From the NCBI GenBank assembly GCA_003695915.1, contig RFGF01000057.1:1-53905 (forward strand): 53,905 nucleotides of DNA, given 5' to 3'. The notes beneath the pieces are model-generated. The model saw only the letters and a program-made list of their open reading frames with translations, had not been told where the DNA came from and did not search any database. Each line of letters begins with the position of its first letter. Position 1 is the first letter of the stretch. This document shows positions 34,780-43,612 of this stretch, piece after piece. This DNA is from Nitrospirota bacterium. GTDB lineage: Bacteria; Nitrospirota; Nitrospiria; Nitrospirales; UBA8639. The position numbers and the translations under genes were made by a program.

Positions 34780-35559
34780 ATGCGTGAATACCTCCAAGAA
34801 ATCCTGGCCTTGACGATGCGTTGGGTCCGCCGACTCAGCCGGGAAAAGTTCAGCATGCTGTTCACCTTGGTGCAGCCCATGCTGTTTTGGCTGATTTTTT
34901 TCGGAAACCTGTTTCAGCGCGCAGCCGATACGCAGGTCGTTCAAGCACCAAACTACATGAGCTTTCTCACCGCCGGAGTCGTGGTCATGACGGTGTTGAA
35001 CAACGGGTTGGCCGGTGGAGTCGATCTGCTCTTCGACAAAGAAAACGGATTCTTGGAACGCCTGATGGCCACACCGATTCATCGGACGTCGATCATCGTG
35101 AGTCGGTTTTTGTTTGTCATGGGCATTACCGCACTGCAAATTCTCGTCATTCTCGGGGTGGCCTCCTTTTTCGAGGTGCGTCCTGCGACCGGCATTCCGG
35201 GGGTGGCTGTTATTCTCGGGATCGGCATGCTCTTCGGCATCGGACTCACGGCGATTTCGATGGCCATGGCCTTTTCGGTGCGGAGTCACGGTGATTTCTT
35301 TTCGGTGCTCGGCTTTTTGTCCCTGCCCATGATTTTTCTGAGTTCGGCCTTGGTACCGCTCGCCGCAATGCCGACCTGGATGAAAACCTTGGCGCTCTTC
35401 AATCCGATGACCTGGGTCATCGACGCCGTCCGCCCACTAATTTTATCCGGATGGGACGCCGCCATTCCGTCGGTCTTAGCCGCACTTGGGCTCCTTTTAG
35501 TGTTCGACGCGCTTTGTCTTTATGGGGGTGCCCGAGCATTCCAGCGGGCTGTCGGGTAA
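34780..35559 (+). CDS. ABC-2 exporter permease
   Basis: 259 residues with six hydrophobic segments. It has the ABC-2 membrane-protein signature region (ENGFLERLMATPIHRTSIIVSR near 85-107, SLPMIFLSSALVPLAAMPTWM near 180-200, NPMTWVIDAVRPL near 210). It is the membrane partner of the DrrA-like ATPase. GAGGAGATGAGGAG upstream gives a strong ribosome site for ATG 34780. Confidence 0.92.
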   Translation: MREYLQEILALTMRWVRRLSREKFSMLFTLVQPMLFWLIFFGNLFQRAADTQVVQAPNYMSFLTAGVVVMTVLNNGLAGGVDLLFDKENGFLERLMATPIHRTSIIVSRFLFVMGITALQILVILGVASFFEVRPATGIPGVAVILGIGMLFGIGLTAISMAMAFSVRSHGDFFSVLGFLSLPMIFLSSALVPLAAMPTWMKTLALFNPMTWVIDAVRPLILSGWDAAIPSVLAALGLLLVFDALCLYGGARAFQRAVG

Positions 35560-35628
35560 ACAACGATTCACGCCTGGACAGGATGCGAGAGCTTTTCGAA
35601 CTCCGAGTCCGCCTCTCCCGAGCAATCG

Positions 35629-36474
35629 ATGTCTACCACGAATGAAACCCGGATCCGTGCCTTGATGTATTTGCTCTCGGATCCTGATGAGCGTATCGCA
35701 CAGATTGTTCATGACCAATTGGTCCAGATTGGCTCATCGGCGCTTTCCTATCTTCAATGCATGGGGCAGCAGAGACCTGAACTGGCTTTACGCCTGAATG
35801 CCGTCAAAGAGGCCATATGCTTCCGCCAGCTCTTGCAAGAGTTTCAGGATATCTGCCATTCACCGAGCCAGCCCCTGGACCTCGAAGCCGGGGCGTTTCT
35901 CATTGCTCGCACGGCTTACCCGGACCTCGATCCCCAGCCGTATATCCACATGCTGGATGACATGGCCGAAGACCTTCGTGCGCGGCATGTCGGCGAGAGT
36001 TCGATCGAAGAATCGTTGTTGACGATCAATCGTTACTTGTTTGACGAACAAGGGTTCGTGGGCAACCGCGAAGACTATTACGACCCCGACAACAGCTTTT
36101 TGCATCGCGTCATCGATCGGCGCAAGGGGATTCCGATCTCGTTGTCAGTGTTGTATTTGCTAGTCGGTGTCCGGCTCCGCTTGCCGCTCGCCGGGGTGAG
36201 TCTCCCCGGACATTTCATGCTGACCGTCAAAGACCATCAGCCTGCAATCTTCATCGATTGTTTCAATAACGGTCAGTTTTTAACGGAAGAAGATTGTGCG
36301 CTGTTTTTGAACGAGGCCGGGATCGCATTTCGGCCACGTTTTCTTCGCCACAGCTCCCACGACCAAATTTTGGCTCGCATGTTGCGCAACCTGATCGGCA
36401 TCTATCAAAGTCGGCACGAGCGCTCTTGTGTTCGTCGATTTCAAGCCTTGATGACGATTATCGACCCGACATAA
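35629..36474 (+). CDS. SirB1/transglutaminase-like family protein
   Basis: 281 residues. The central part EESLLTINRYLFDEQGFVGNREDYYDPDNSFLHRVI and the following DRRKGIPISLSVLYLLVGVRLRLPLAGVSLPGHFMLTV form the SirB1 (transglutaminase-like core 2) signature. The N-terminal ~80 residues are helical and may form HEAT-like repeats. Family members are mostly of unknown role, and the usual catalytic Cys of true transglutaminases is not evident. It starts 69 bases after the ABC permease and may be in the same transcript. Confidence 0.83.
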   Translation: MSTTNETRIRALMYLLSDPDERIAQIVHDQLVQIGSSALSYLQCMGQQRPELALRLNAVKEAICFRQLLQEFQDICHSPSQPLDLEAGAFLIARTAYPDLDPQPYIHMLDDMAEDLRARHVGESSIEESLLTINRYLFDEQGFVGNREDYYDPDNSFLHRVIDRRKGIPISLSVLYLLVGVRLRLPLAGVSLPGHFMLTVKDHQPAIFIDCFNNGQFLTEEDCALFLNEAGIAFRPRFLRHSSHDQILARMLRNLIGIYQSRHERSCVRRFQALMTIIDPT

Positions 36475-36535
36475 CGAAGACCTCCGAAAGCGCATCGGGC
36501 GTTACTCGCATCTATCAGGCTGAAAGTCGGCCTCT

Positions 36536-37294
36536 CTATACGGTCACCCGCATCAAATCGCGCGCGCAGTCGATCGTCCCAGAAAACACTTGCCCAGCTT
36601 GGGCTGCAACATCGTATCGATCTGCGATGGGATAAAAATGGGACAGAATCAGTCGTTGTACCTGTGCTTCCTTCGCCACCTTCCCGCATTCGCCTGCATG
36701 CATATGTCCGACGCCGGGATGGTCTTGAGGAAACGAGCAGTCGAGCACGGCCACGTGGGCCTGATGACACAATTGCACTAAGACCGGAGCAAGGCACGCA
36801 TCGCCCGAATACGCCAACGTGCGTCCTTCGTATTCGATCCGATATCCTAAACAGATTTGTCGCTCGGTATGCACCATGGGCCGAGGCGTGATTTTCGTCT
36901 GCCCGAGAAACCATGGGCGGGTCGTGATTTCCCGAAACGCAACCGGAAACGGTGCGTCTGAGAAGCTGGGAAACGTGCGAAGGATGGTCCCGAACAATCG
37001 TTTGGTTCCTGGTGGACCGATGATGGTCAAATCGGCCCGCGGTGCGACAAACTGCGAATGGCACACCGCATCGAAGAAAAACGTGATAAAATCCGAAAAG
37101 TGATCGGCATGATAATGCGTAAAGAGCAGATACCGAATCCGATGCCGATCGATTCCGGTTCGAAGAAGATTGCTGAGCGTGCGGGGACCGAAATCCAAAA
37201 GAAATACATGATCCGTTTCGACGAGATATCCTGCTGCAGCACGCGTCGGATGAAGATTGGTGCCCGAACCGAGAACCGTCAGATGCATCGGCAT
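36536..37294 (-). CDS. RNase Z-like MBL-fold metallohydrolase
   Basis: 252 residues. Metal motif HYHADH (LLFTHYHADHFSDF) is near residue 58-63, preceded by LLDFGPRTLSNLL and followed by GYRIEYEGRTLAYSGDACLAP, VAVLDCSFP and a late H (LILSHFYPIAD). This is the ElaC/RNase Z-type subgroup by fold. The long flexible arm of tRNase Z is not obvious, so a nuclease function is uncertain; phosphodiesterase is an alternative. GGGGTGG precedes ATG 37294. Divergent from the HEAT-repeat gene. Confidence 0.85.
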   Translation of the reverse strand: MPMHLTVLGSGTNLHPTRAAAGYLVETDHVFLLDFGPRTLSNLLRTGIDRHRIRYLLFTHYHADHFSDFITFFFDAVCHSQFVAPRADLTIIGPPGTKRLFGTILRTFPSFSDAPFPVAFREITTRPWFLGQTKITPRPMVHTERQICLGYRIEYEGRTLAYSGDACLAPVLVQLCHQAHVAVLDCSFPQDHPGVGHMHAGECGKVAKEAQVQRLILSHFYPIADRYDVAAQAGQVFSGTIDCARDLMRVTV

Positions 37295-37341
37295 GTTTCC
37301 ACCCCGCGAACTTTTGCGTCAGCTATTTTCGAGGTATCTCG

Positions 37342-37980
37342 ATGGCATCCCGGTCGCCGACGTCGAAACCCGTAAACCTGTTTGCTGGCTTGATGGTCGT
37401 TGGCCTCGCCGTCGCCGGCATTTGGGTCTGGAATCATCTTCCGTTCGACACGCAGGATTACATTACCGACGAAATCGTGCCCATGCTCATGACTGGGACG
37501 GGCGGAGGGCTAGCAACCTGGCTTCTCATTCGATCGATCCGTCGCCGTCGCCATCGTCTCCGCCAGCGAGATGCCTTAATCGCGCAATTTCAGCAGGAGC
37601 GCTCGCCGCAAAAACGGTTGGAATTGGCTTTTGAACTCGTCGAACTCAATCGGTATGAACTGAAAGGCTTGGAGCCCGTTGCCGAATCGATGGCCCAGTT
37701 GTTTCTCGCCACCCTGAAAACCGCGCTCGGCGACAAACAACATCGTATTCGCGGCATGGCCGCCAGCTACCTCGGCGTGCTTCAGTATCGCGCAGCGATC
37801 CCCTCGTTGATCGCTGCGCTCGAGGACGAACATGCCCATGTTCGCGCCTGTGCCGCGTTGGCCCTTGGCAGGATGCGCGCCTCGGAAGCCAAGCACAAAC
37901 TCCAAGAAAAAATGAAAGAGGATTGGGATCAAACTGTCCGAAGTCGGGCTCGGGAAGCCGTCGAGCGCATTCCCGGGTGA
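37342..37980 (+). CDS. Membrane-anchored HEAT-repeat protein
   Basis: 212 residues. Two hydrophobic segments near the N-terminus (LFAGLMVVGLAVAGIWVWNH and a second around residue 50) are followed by a basic stretch and then two or three HEAT-like repeats (IRGMAASYLGVLQYRAAIPSL, VRACAALALGRMRASEAKHKL). It is probably a scaffold for protein contacts at the membrane. No enzymatic motif is seen. It ends 28 bases before the convergent exported gene. Confidence 0.75.
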   Translation: MASRSPTSKPVNLFAGLMVVGLAVAGIWVWNHLPFDTQDYITDEIVPMLMTGTGGGLATWLLIRSIRRRRHRLRQRDALIAQFQQERSPQKRLELAFELVELNRYELKGLEPVAESMAQLFLATLKTALGDKQHRIRGMAASYLGVLQYRAAIPSLIAALEDEHAHVRACAALALGRMRASEAKHKLQEKMKEDWDQTVRSRAREAVERIPG

Positions 37981-38008
37981 ACGACCTCCACAGATCCTCA
38001 ACGGGCCA

Positions 38009-38650
38009 TTAGTGAAGCTCGCGATTCAGAACCTGTTGATCGGCATTCGTAAACCGATAGCCCTTGCTGTATAGGACATCCATGCTCTTCATCAAAATCG
38101 ACAACGCCCGCGCTTCGTAGAGCGTATCGAATTTATCGGTCAGAGCAAGAATATAGCGAGACGAAGGCAATCGGTCCTCGAAAACTAACCCGATCGACTC
38201 CAGCAGGTCGCGCAATTCCACAAGACTATATCGCCGATCGTCATCTCGATCTCCGACCAATGCGAATTGAAAAAATGTCAGACTGAGCGACAAGGATTGC
38301 TGCGTGCGCCCAAAATCTTTTCGGGCACTTTCAAGTCCTTCTGGGTATTGCTGCGGACAATCCCGGTCTTCCGACGCTTCGATCATCCGATGGAACGCAA
38401 TTTTTTCGACTCTCGGAGGCTTGGCCATCTCGCGCATCTGTCGGTAAAACCACACGGTACAATCCTGAGCCGCCACGAAGTCGAATTTATCTTTTTCAAT
38501 CTGCCGACTGATGTGTCGGGTAAAGCCGTCGAATATCTCTTCCCCCGTGCTCGACGCTTCCACCATCGAAGCGCTACCTAACGCGAGAGCGATGCCGACC
38601 AACGCAGCCACTCCCTGATTCAAAACTTTTCCATTCCATTGCGCGCGCAT
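38009..38650 (-). CDS. Exported helical hypothetical protein
   Basis: 213 residues with a signal peptide (GVAALVGIALALGSASMVEA, cut near residue 33). The mature part is charged and helical and has two Cys (AQDCTVWFYRQM and EDRDCPQQYPEGLESARK) that may pair. AGAAGGAGGAG precedes ATG 38650, and an extended -10 promoter lies 32 bases upstream, so expression signals are strong. No family is recognised. Confidence 0.75.
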   Translation of the reverse strand: MRAQWNGKVLNQGVAALVGIALALGSASMVEASSTGEEIFDGFTRHISRQIEKDKFDFVAAQDCTVWFYRQMREMAKPPRVEKIAFHRMIEASEDRDCPQQYPEGLESARKDFGRTQQSLSLSLTFFQFALVGDRDDDRRYSLVELRDLLESIGLVFEDRLPSSRYILALTDKFDTLYEARALSILMKSMDVLYSKGYRFTNADQQVLNRELH

Positions 38651-38681
38651 GTTTACGCTCCTCCTTCTGTAATTGACAATT

Positions 38682-38690
38682 GCATTATAT
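38682..38690 (-). promoter_or_regulatory. Extended -10 promoter of the exported gene
   Basis: Reverse strand TGATATAAT: a perfect TATAAT preceded by TGN. No good -35 is seen, which is tolerated by extended -10 promoters. Confidence 0.55.
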
Positions 38691-38812
38691 CATCAAGATT
38701 TTTGAAGAACCACGATGCGCGCCGGAGGACGGCGTTCTTTTCGCGCGCACCCCCTCCTGTCGCCCGCGGGCAATCCGATACCCTCTCCCACCAAACATGG
38801 TATGATAAGGTC

Positions 38813-40060
38813 ATGGCTTCTGAAACCGTCATCTTGGAAGGGCACATCATCGATTCGCTGATTTTGGCGAAGGTGCTCGATACTATCGTCATGCTGGGCG
38901 GGACGTTTGATCTCACCGATGTCGAAATCGGCAGAACGCGAGCCGATATCTCGCGCGTCGCCATCCAGATTCATGCAGAATCTGCAGGCCTGCTCGATGC
39001 CATTCTGGCGGCCATCCAACCGCATGGGGCGATTGTCAGCCGAGCGCAAGATTGCCGCCTCGAACCCGCTCCCGCCGATGGGATCTTGCCGGATCAGTTC
39101 TATGCGACCACTCATCTCCCTACACAAATCCGCCTCAACGGCACGTGGATCGACGTGGACCATATCGAAATGGACCTTGCGATTCGGGTCAATTTGAATC
39201 CCCCCTCCGCACAGACCGTTCCCATGGCGGAGGTCAAAGCCGGAGACCTTATCGTTGTGGGTCGCGAGGGGGTGCGCGTCTTTCCGCTGGAACGGCCCAA
39301 GGAACACGATATTTTCGGGTTCATGGAAGCTCAGGTCTCGCCCGAGCGCCCGTTTCACCATGTCATTGCCGACGTTGCCACTCGAATGGAAAGGATCAGA
39401 ACCAAGCGAGAGCATCATCACCCTCCTCCCAAGGTCCTGCTAGCCGGGGGCCCCGCCATCGTACATGCTGGAGGGCGCGACGCGTTAGCGTGGCTCATTG
39501 ATATGGGCTATATCCATGTGCTCTTTTGCGGGAATGCGCTCGCAGCCCATGATATGGAAGCGAGTCTGTTCGGCACGTCCCTCGGATACAATCTCGGCGC
39601 GGGGCGCACGGTTCCACATGGACATGAGCACCACTTGCGTACCATCAATAAAATTCGAGCTATCGGGAGTATTCGCAAAGCGGTCGAAATCGGCGTTATT
39701 CAAACCGGGATTATGGCCGCTTGCATCCGTCGAGGAGTCCATATGGTAATAGGCGGGACGATCCGCGACGATGGACCCCTACCGGATGTCATTACCGATG
39801 CTCTCGCCGCTCAAGCGGCCATGCGTGCGGCGATCCCACAGGTGGAATTGGCCCTTCTCGTCGCCTCGACCCTCCACGCCGTAGCCACGGGAAACTTACT
39901 GCCAGCGACAGTTCCCACGGTCTGTGTGGATATCAATCCCGCTGTTCCCACGAAGCTGACAGACCGGGGCAGCTTTCAAGCTGTCGGTCTCGTCATGGAT
40001 GCCGCGTCCTTTTTGCGAGAGCTGGCCAGACGGTTGGGATGGAAAGAGGACGTGGCATGA
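38813..40060 (+). CDS. Ornithine cyclodeaminase, TIGR00300/LOR-SDH type
   Basis: 415 residues of the TIGR00300 family. The N-terminal domain begins ETVILEGHIIDSLILAKVLD, with a Gly/Asp-rich VMLGGTFDLTDVEIG. The second domain (about residues 200-415) is Rossmann-like with VLLAGGPAIVHAGGRDAL and GYIHVLFCGNALAAHDME, then NKIRAIGSIRKAVEIGVI and MVIGGTIRDDGPLPDV. Archaeal members of this length, and the C-terminal half of cyanobacterial AgrE/ArgZ, convert ornithine to proline and ammonia. The next gene overlaps by ATGA and encodes the matching arginine dihydrolase. ATG 38813 is the start consistent with the family. A TATGAT box at 38801-38806 may be a -10 of a nearly leaderless promoter. Confidence 0.87.
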   Translation: MASETVILEGHIIDSLILAKVLDTIVMLGGTFDLTDVEIGRTRADISRVAIQIHAESAGLLDAILAAIQPHGAIVSRAQDCRLEPAPADGILPDQFYATTHLPTQIRLNGTWIDVDHIEMDLAIRVNLNPPSAQTVPMAEVKAGDLIVVGREGVRVFPLERPKEHDIFGFMEAQVSPERPFHHVIADVATRMERIRTKREHHHPPPKVLLAGGPAIVHAGGRDALAWLIDMGYIHVLFCGNALAAHDMEASLFGTSLGYNLGAGRTVPHGHEHHLRTINKIRAIGSIRKAVEIGVIQTGIMAACIRRGVHMVIGGTIRDDGPLPDVITDALAAQAAMRAAIPQVELALLVASTLHAVATGNLLPATVPTVCVDINPAVPTKLTDRGSFQAVGLVMDAASFLRELARRLGWKEDVA

Positions 40061-40854
40061 CTCGATTTCTCGTCTGTCCCCCTGATTATTTCGGCATCGA
40101 ATATGAAATCAATCCCTGGATGCGAATCAGCAATGCGTCCGATCCTCAACGGTCGGCTCAACAATGGCATGCCCTTATGCGCCAACTCGAAGCTGTGGGG
40201 GCGAAGCTGGAACGGATGGAACCCGTCAAGGGACTGCCGGATTTGGTCTTTACCGCCAATGCCGGGTTCGTTGCTAACGGAATCGCCGTGCCGAGCCGGT
40301 TCCGACATCCCGAACGCCAACGTGAAGAAGAACACTTTACTCGCTGGTTTATTCAACATGGCTTTCGGGTTATCACACTCGACCCGACAATGTATTTTGA
40401 AGGAGCGGGAGATTTACTCGGATTCCCGGATCTTTGGTTTGGCGGATACCGGCAGCGCAGCGACATCCGGGCCTATACCGTGTTGACGGACATCTTTCAT
40501 CAAGAAATTCTTCCGCTGGAATTGGTCGATAGCCACTTTTATCATTTGGATACGTGCTTTTGCCCGCTAAGCGGAGGCGAGCTCTTGTATTATCCTCCGG
40601 CGTTCGATAACTACGCTCAGACGGTAATCAACGATCGCGTTCCCTCTCATCGGCGGTGGACGGTCCCCCGAGCCGAAGCCGTTCGTTTCGCGTGCAATGC
40701 CGTGTGCGTGGATCGGCACGTCGTCCTTCCTGCTGGCTGCCCCCAAACCATGGAGTGGCTGACGGCCCATGGGTACGAGCCGCATCCTGTAGAGTTGGAC
40801 GAATTCATGAAAGCCGGCGGCGCGGCCAAATGTCTGACGTTGGCATTGGATTAG
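40057..40854 (+). CDS. Arginine dihydrolase-type amidinotransferase-fold enzyme
   Basis: 265 residues of the DDAH/arginine-deiminase fold. Candidate active-site residues are Asn19 (YEINPWM), Asn68 (TANAGF), Glu115 and Asp119 (YFEGAGDLL), His163 (SHFYHLDTCFCPL) and the nucleophile Cys259 (GGAAKCLTLAL). Their spacing matches the N-terminal domain of cyanobacterial ArgZ/AgrE, which turns arginine into ornithine, CO2 and two ammonia. A dimethylargininase function is the alternative annotation. The gene overlaps the ornithine cyclodeaminase-type gene by 4 bases, so together they would convert arginine to proline with ammonia release. Confidence 0.85.
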   Translation: MTRFLVCPPDYFGIEYEINPWMRISNASDPQRSAQQWHALMRQLEAVGAKLERMEPVKGLPDLVFTANAGFVANGIAVPSRFRHPERQREEEHFTRWFIQHGFRVITLDPTMYFEGAGDLLGFPDLWFGGYRQRSDIRAYTVLTDIFHQEILPLELVDSHFYHLDTCFCPLSGGELLYYPPAFDNYAQTVINDRVPSHRRWTVPRAEAVRFACNAVCVDRHVVLPAGCPQTMEWLTAHGYEPHPVELDEFMKAGGAAKCLTLALD

Positions 40855-40909
40855 CGTTGGTTCTCGGATCGAAGAGCCACGGGAGAGAGCCCTCGCTTGC
40901 AAATCCTGC

Positions 40910-42196
40910 CTAGTGCACGACAGGAGCAAAGCGCTGACGAAAGGCCTCAGGAGTGAGGTTGAGAGAAGCAGCGACGCTCGCCACGAACGCCTCGTTCTTG
41001 AGATCCTGAGCCGTAAGCCGGACCATATAGTCGCGGGCTATGATATAGGACTCCGATTGGATATCGACCATCCGCACCTTGGTCCGTCCCGTTGCAGGAT
41101 CCAACATTTCTTTAAAAGGCAAAGGGGAAAATCGCCCATTGTTATCGACGGTGACCATCGCTGCACTGCCCCCATCCAAGAGATATTGGGCCGCGCAATA
41201 CCCTAAATCCCTGGTATACTCCATATCGAAGGGAATCGGATCTGCACAGCGAAGTTCGTAGCCGATATTTTTCGACACGATGGTCATCTTGATCCCGGCA
41301 CGATCGAGCGCATGAGCAACTTCCTGCTTGACCATCCGCCCCAGATCGAGCTCCGACAACCGAAGATGGCCGTGTTCATCGCGCTCCACATGGCCCAACC
41401 GTTCCAATTCTTCCTGGTCCAATAACTCGACCAATCCTTCCGCTAACACCACCACGCCGTCCATCCTCCCCATGTGCAGCCGCTTTGCTATCGCCCCGAC
41501 CACAATGTTCGCCAGATCGGACAATTTGATCCGACCATCTCGATCATGGACAAATTCTTCCGGAATGACCGTGAGCGTAGCTCCGGCCGCTTTACCGATC
41601 CCGAGGGCGAGGTGTCCAGCCTTTCTCCCCATGGTGACCACGACATACCATCGGGACGTGGTTCGGGCATCCACCATCAGGTTTTTGACAATCTCCACTC
41701 CCACATGCCGGGCCGTTTGAAACCCGAACGTGGACATGCCATGCGGAAGACACAAATCATTATCGATGGTTTTCGGTACATGGACGACACGCAATCGATC
41801 TTGCGCCGCCTGCTCCACCCGCATCGCCGAGAATGCCGTATCGTCTCCCCCGATCGTGATCAATCCTTGAATGCGAAGTCGATCCAGGGTCGACACCACT
41901 GCCGATAGGGAGTGTGCATCTTTAGTTGGATTCGCACGGGATGTTCCGAGAAACGATCCACCTTGAAAATGAATCCGGCTGACCGTGTCATAGGTCAGCG
42001 GTCGGATCCGCGACGCGTCGCCGCGCATCAACCACTTGAATCCATCTTGGATGCCGACGACTTCGACACCGCGCAAGAGGCTCCGAATCGTCGCGGCTTC
42101 AATGACGCTGTTGATTCCCGGTGCTGGGCCTCCACCCACTAAAATTCCGATCTTCGTCACGGCCAAAGGCGATCCAAGGTGGTTATGAAGGGTCAT
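40910..42196 (-). CDS. 6-phosphofructokinase, PPi-dependent type
   Basis: 428 residues. The catalytic PKTIDND is at 141-147 and the phosphoryl-donor site GGDDT at 116-120. The second Asp of GGDD marks pyrophosphate-dependent enzymes (ATP types have Gly there). Further family blocks are GGGPAPGINSVI, GDDTAFSAMRVEQ and VVTMGRKAGHLALGIG. It interconverts fructose-6-phosphate and fructose-1,6-bisphosphate reversibly, saving ATP. A GAGGAAGG sequence stands just ahead of ATG 42196. It is convergent with the arginine dihydrolase gene; no other glycolytic gene is adjacent. Confidence 0.9.
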   Translation of the reverse strand: MTLHNHLGSPLAVTKIGILVGGGPAPGINSVIEAATIRSLLRGVEVVGIQDGFKWLMRGDASRIRPLTYDTVSRIHFQGGSFLGTSRANPTKDAHSLSAVVSTLDRLRIQGLITIGGDDTAFSAMRVEQAAQDRLRVVHVPKTIDNDLCLPHGMSTFGFQTARHVGVEIVKNLMVDARTTSRWYVVVTMGRKAGHLALGIGKAAGATLTVIPEEFVHDRDGRIKLSDLANIVVGAIAKRLHMGRMDGVVVLAEGLVELLDQEELERLGHVERDEHGHLRLSELDLGRMVKQEVAHALDRAGIKMTIVSKNIGYELRCADPIPFDMEYTRDLGYCAAQYLLDGGSAAMVTVDNNGRFSPLPFKEMLDPATGRTKVRMVDIQSESYIIARDYMVRLTAQDLKNEAFVASVAASLNLTPEAFRQRFAPVVH

Positions 42197-42281
42197 CCTT
42201 CCTCATTGTATCGGATATTGTATCGGATCCGCATATAGTCGGTTGGCTTGCTCCCATATGTTTGCTGTCGTCCACTCTGGC

Positions 42282-42500
42282 TTATGATCCTTTCACCCGC
42301 TTAGATTCAGAAGTATCAATTCCCAACAGTTTCCACGCAGGGCAAAACCCTACCGCGCCGGTAATCACCGCGATCATGCCCACGACCAAGACGAGGACCG
42401 TGCCCCAAGTTGGAAGCTCGGCCATGCCAGCAAGGGCAAGCAACACCACGCCGACCCCGATTCGAATTAACCGCTCTGTCATGCCAAGATTGCAGGTCAT
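42282..42500 (-). CDS. DUF2892 inner-membrane protein
   Basis: 72 residues, two membrane helices. The opening CNLGMTERLIRIGVGVVLLALAG and the final GFCPAWKLLGIDT are the DUF2892 (YgaP C-terminal-like) signature, including the conserved CPAWKLLGI. Often associated with rhodanese or sulfide metabolism; no rhodanese here. GGAGGTGAG precedes ATG 42500. Confidence 0.87.
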   Translation of the reverse strand: MTCNLGMTERLIRIGVGVVLLALAGMAELPTWGTVLVLVVGMIAVITGAVGFCPAWKLLGIDTSESKRVKGS

Positions 42501-42601
42501 GACTCACCTCCATCAAGATCAACTATTCGCCTGATCATATTACGATCGAACACGCAAGGACCGACCTCCATACGTTTGCGACCACGCAAAACTTTGCTTT
42601 T

Positions 42602-42985
42602 TCATTCATCGCATGCGAAATCCAATTCGCCCCTCGCAACCCGCAAGGCCCCAATGACCTTTTCCATTTGTAACGGCCTGCCAGGGATCTGAAGCGCTCC
42701 CAGTCGAAACGCCTCCGGGGTGAGACTTTCGACAGTTTGCCCACCTAAGAGTATGATCTTTCCTCTATACCCTTGAGCACGCAATCGACGGACAACATCG
42801 AGCCCTTCGGGCTGCTGAAGATACAGATCCACAATCACCAATTCCGGCTTCGCGCGACGAACATGCGCAAAGACTTCCTCTCCCGATTCCGCTTCAAGAC
42901 ACGTCTCTCCATGTTCGAGGAGCCATTGTTTTAACTGACCCCGAAACACAGTATCCGGTGTGGCTACCACAAGGACCATGACCAT
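42602..42985 (-). CDS. Degenerate response-regulator receiver domain
   Basis: 127 residues, a single CheY-like domain with no output domain. The phosphoacceptor is probably Asp53 (LVIVDLYLQQPEG). The acidic pocket at the first strand is reduced (VVATPD), the switch Ser/Thr position reads GG, and the conserved Lys of the KP motif is Arg (PGRPLQ). Phosphorylation may therefore be impaired, giving a pseudo-receiver. The start is uncertain: ATG 42985 is used, but a GTG at 43048 keeps the frame open. No kinase is nearby. Confidence 0.7.
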   Translation of the reverse strand: MVMVLVVATPDTVFRGQLKQWLLEHGETCLEAESGEEVFAHVRRAKPELVIVDLYLQQPEGLDVVRRLRAQGYRGKIILLGGQTVESLTPEAFRLGALQIPGRPLQMEKVIGALRVARGELDFACDE

Positions 42986-43282
42986 ATGCTTTGCACCGGG
43001 CTTGATGCCGGCCACACAAGGCCCAGCTGTCCGCACTCCTTCCGACACCTCTTATCTTCATTCCACAATCAAGACAAGAATCATGCCATTGAGATGTTCC
43101 GCCAATTACTCGTATAGCCAGCATTGAGAAACGCGGGCTGGTATTTTCATGCCCCTCAACTCCACAATCGAATGATGAGGATTGTCCCAAAAAGCGTCAT
43201 ACTTTTATACCAGCCTTCTCCGAGCAAGGGACCATGTTCAGATTTAGTGCCCGATGGATTGGGCGGCTATCTCCGCTCGATG

Positions 43283-43612
43283 TTATGGCTCAAATCGCTC
43301 TTGCAGGCGGCGTTCTAATTCTTCGATGCGATCCAAGAGATCCAAAACGACGCTTACACCAGCCCAATTCAAACCCAAATCTCGCCAAAGCCGTAATCCA
43401 CGACCGAGGCGTTCAATCGCCTCTACGGGGACGAGCCGTTCTCCCTCCGGCTCTGTTTCAAAGGGTTGAATAATCTCCCACTGGAGACACAGCTCCAACA
43501 CATCCTGCCCGATCCCGAGCCTCGCACACAGTTCTTCCAAGCGGATACCCTGTTGCGGGGCCCAGTCCGCCGTGACATATTCTATCAATTCTTCATGATG
43601 GTTCTCAGCCAT
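43283..43612 (-). CDS. CbpM-like chaperone modulator
   Basis: 109 residues, MerR-like helix-turn-helix fold without a DNA-binding partner domain. The blocks [24 protein letters not shown] and [35 protein letters not shown] match CbpM, which binds the J domain of CbpA and inhibits it. Start ATG 43612 lies 8 bases inside the end of cbpA, as in other cbpAM operons. Confidence 0.85.
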   Translation of the reverse strand: MAENHHEELIEYVTADWAPQQGIRLEELCARLGIGQDVLELCLQWEIIQPFETEPEGERLVPVEAIERLGRGLRLWRDLGLNWAGVSVVLDLLDRIEELERRLQERFEP

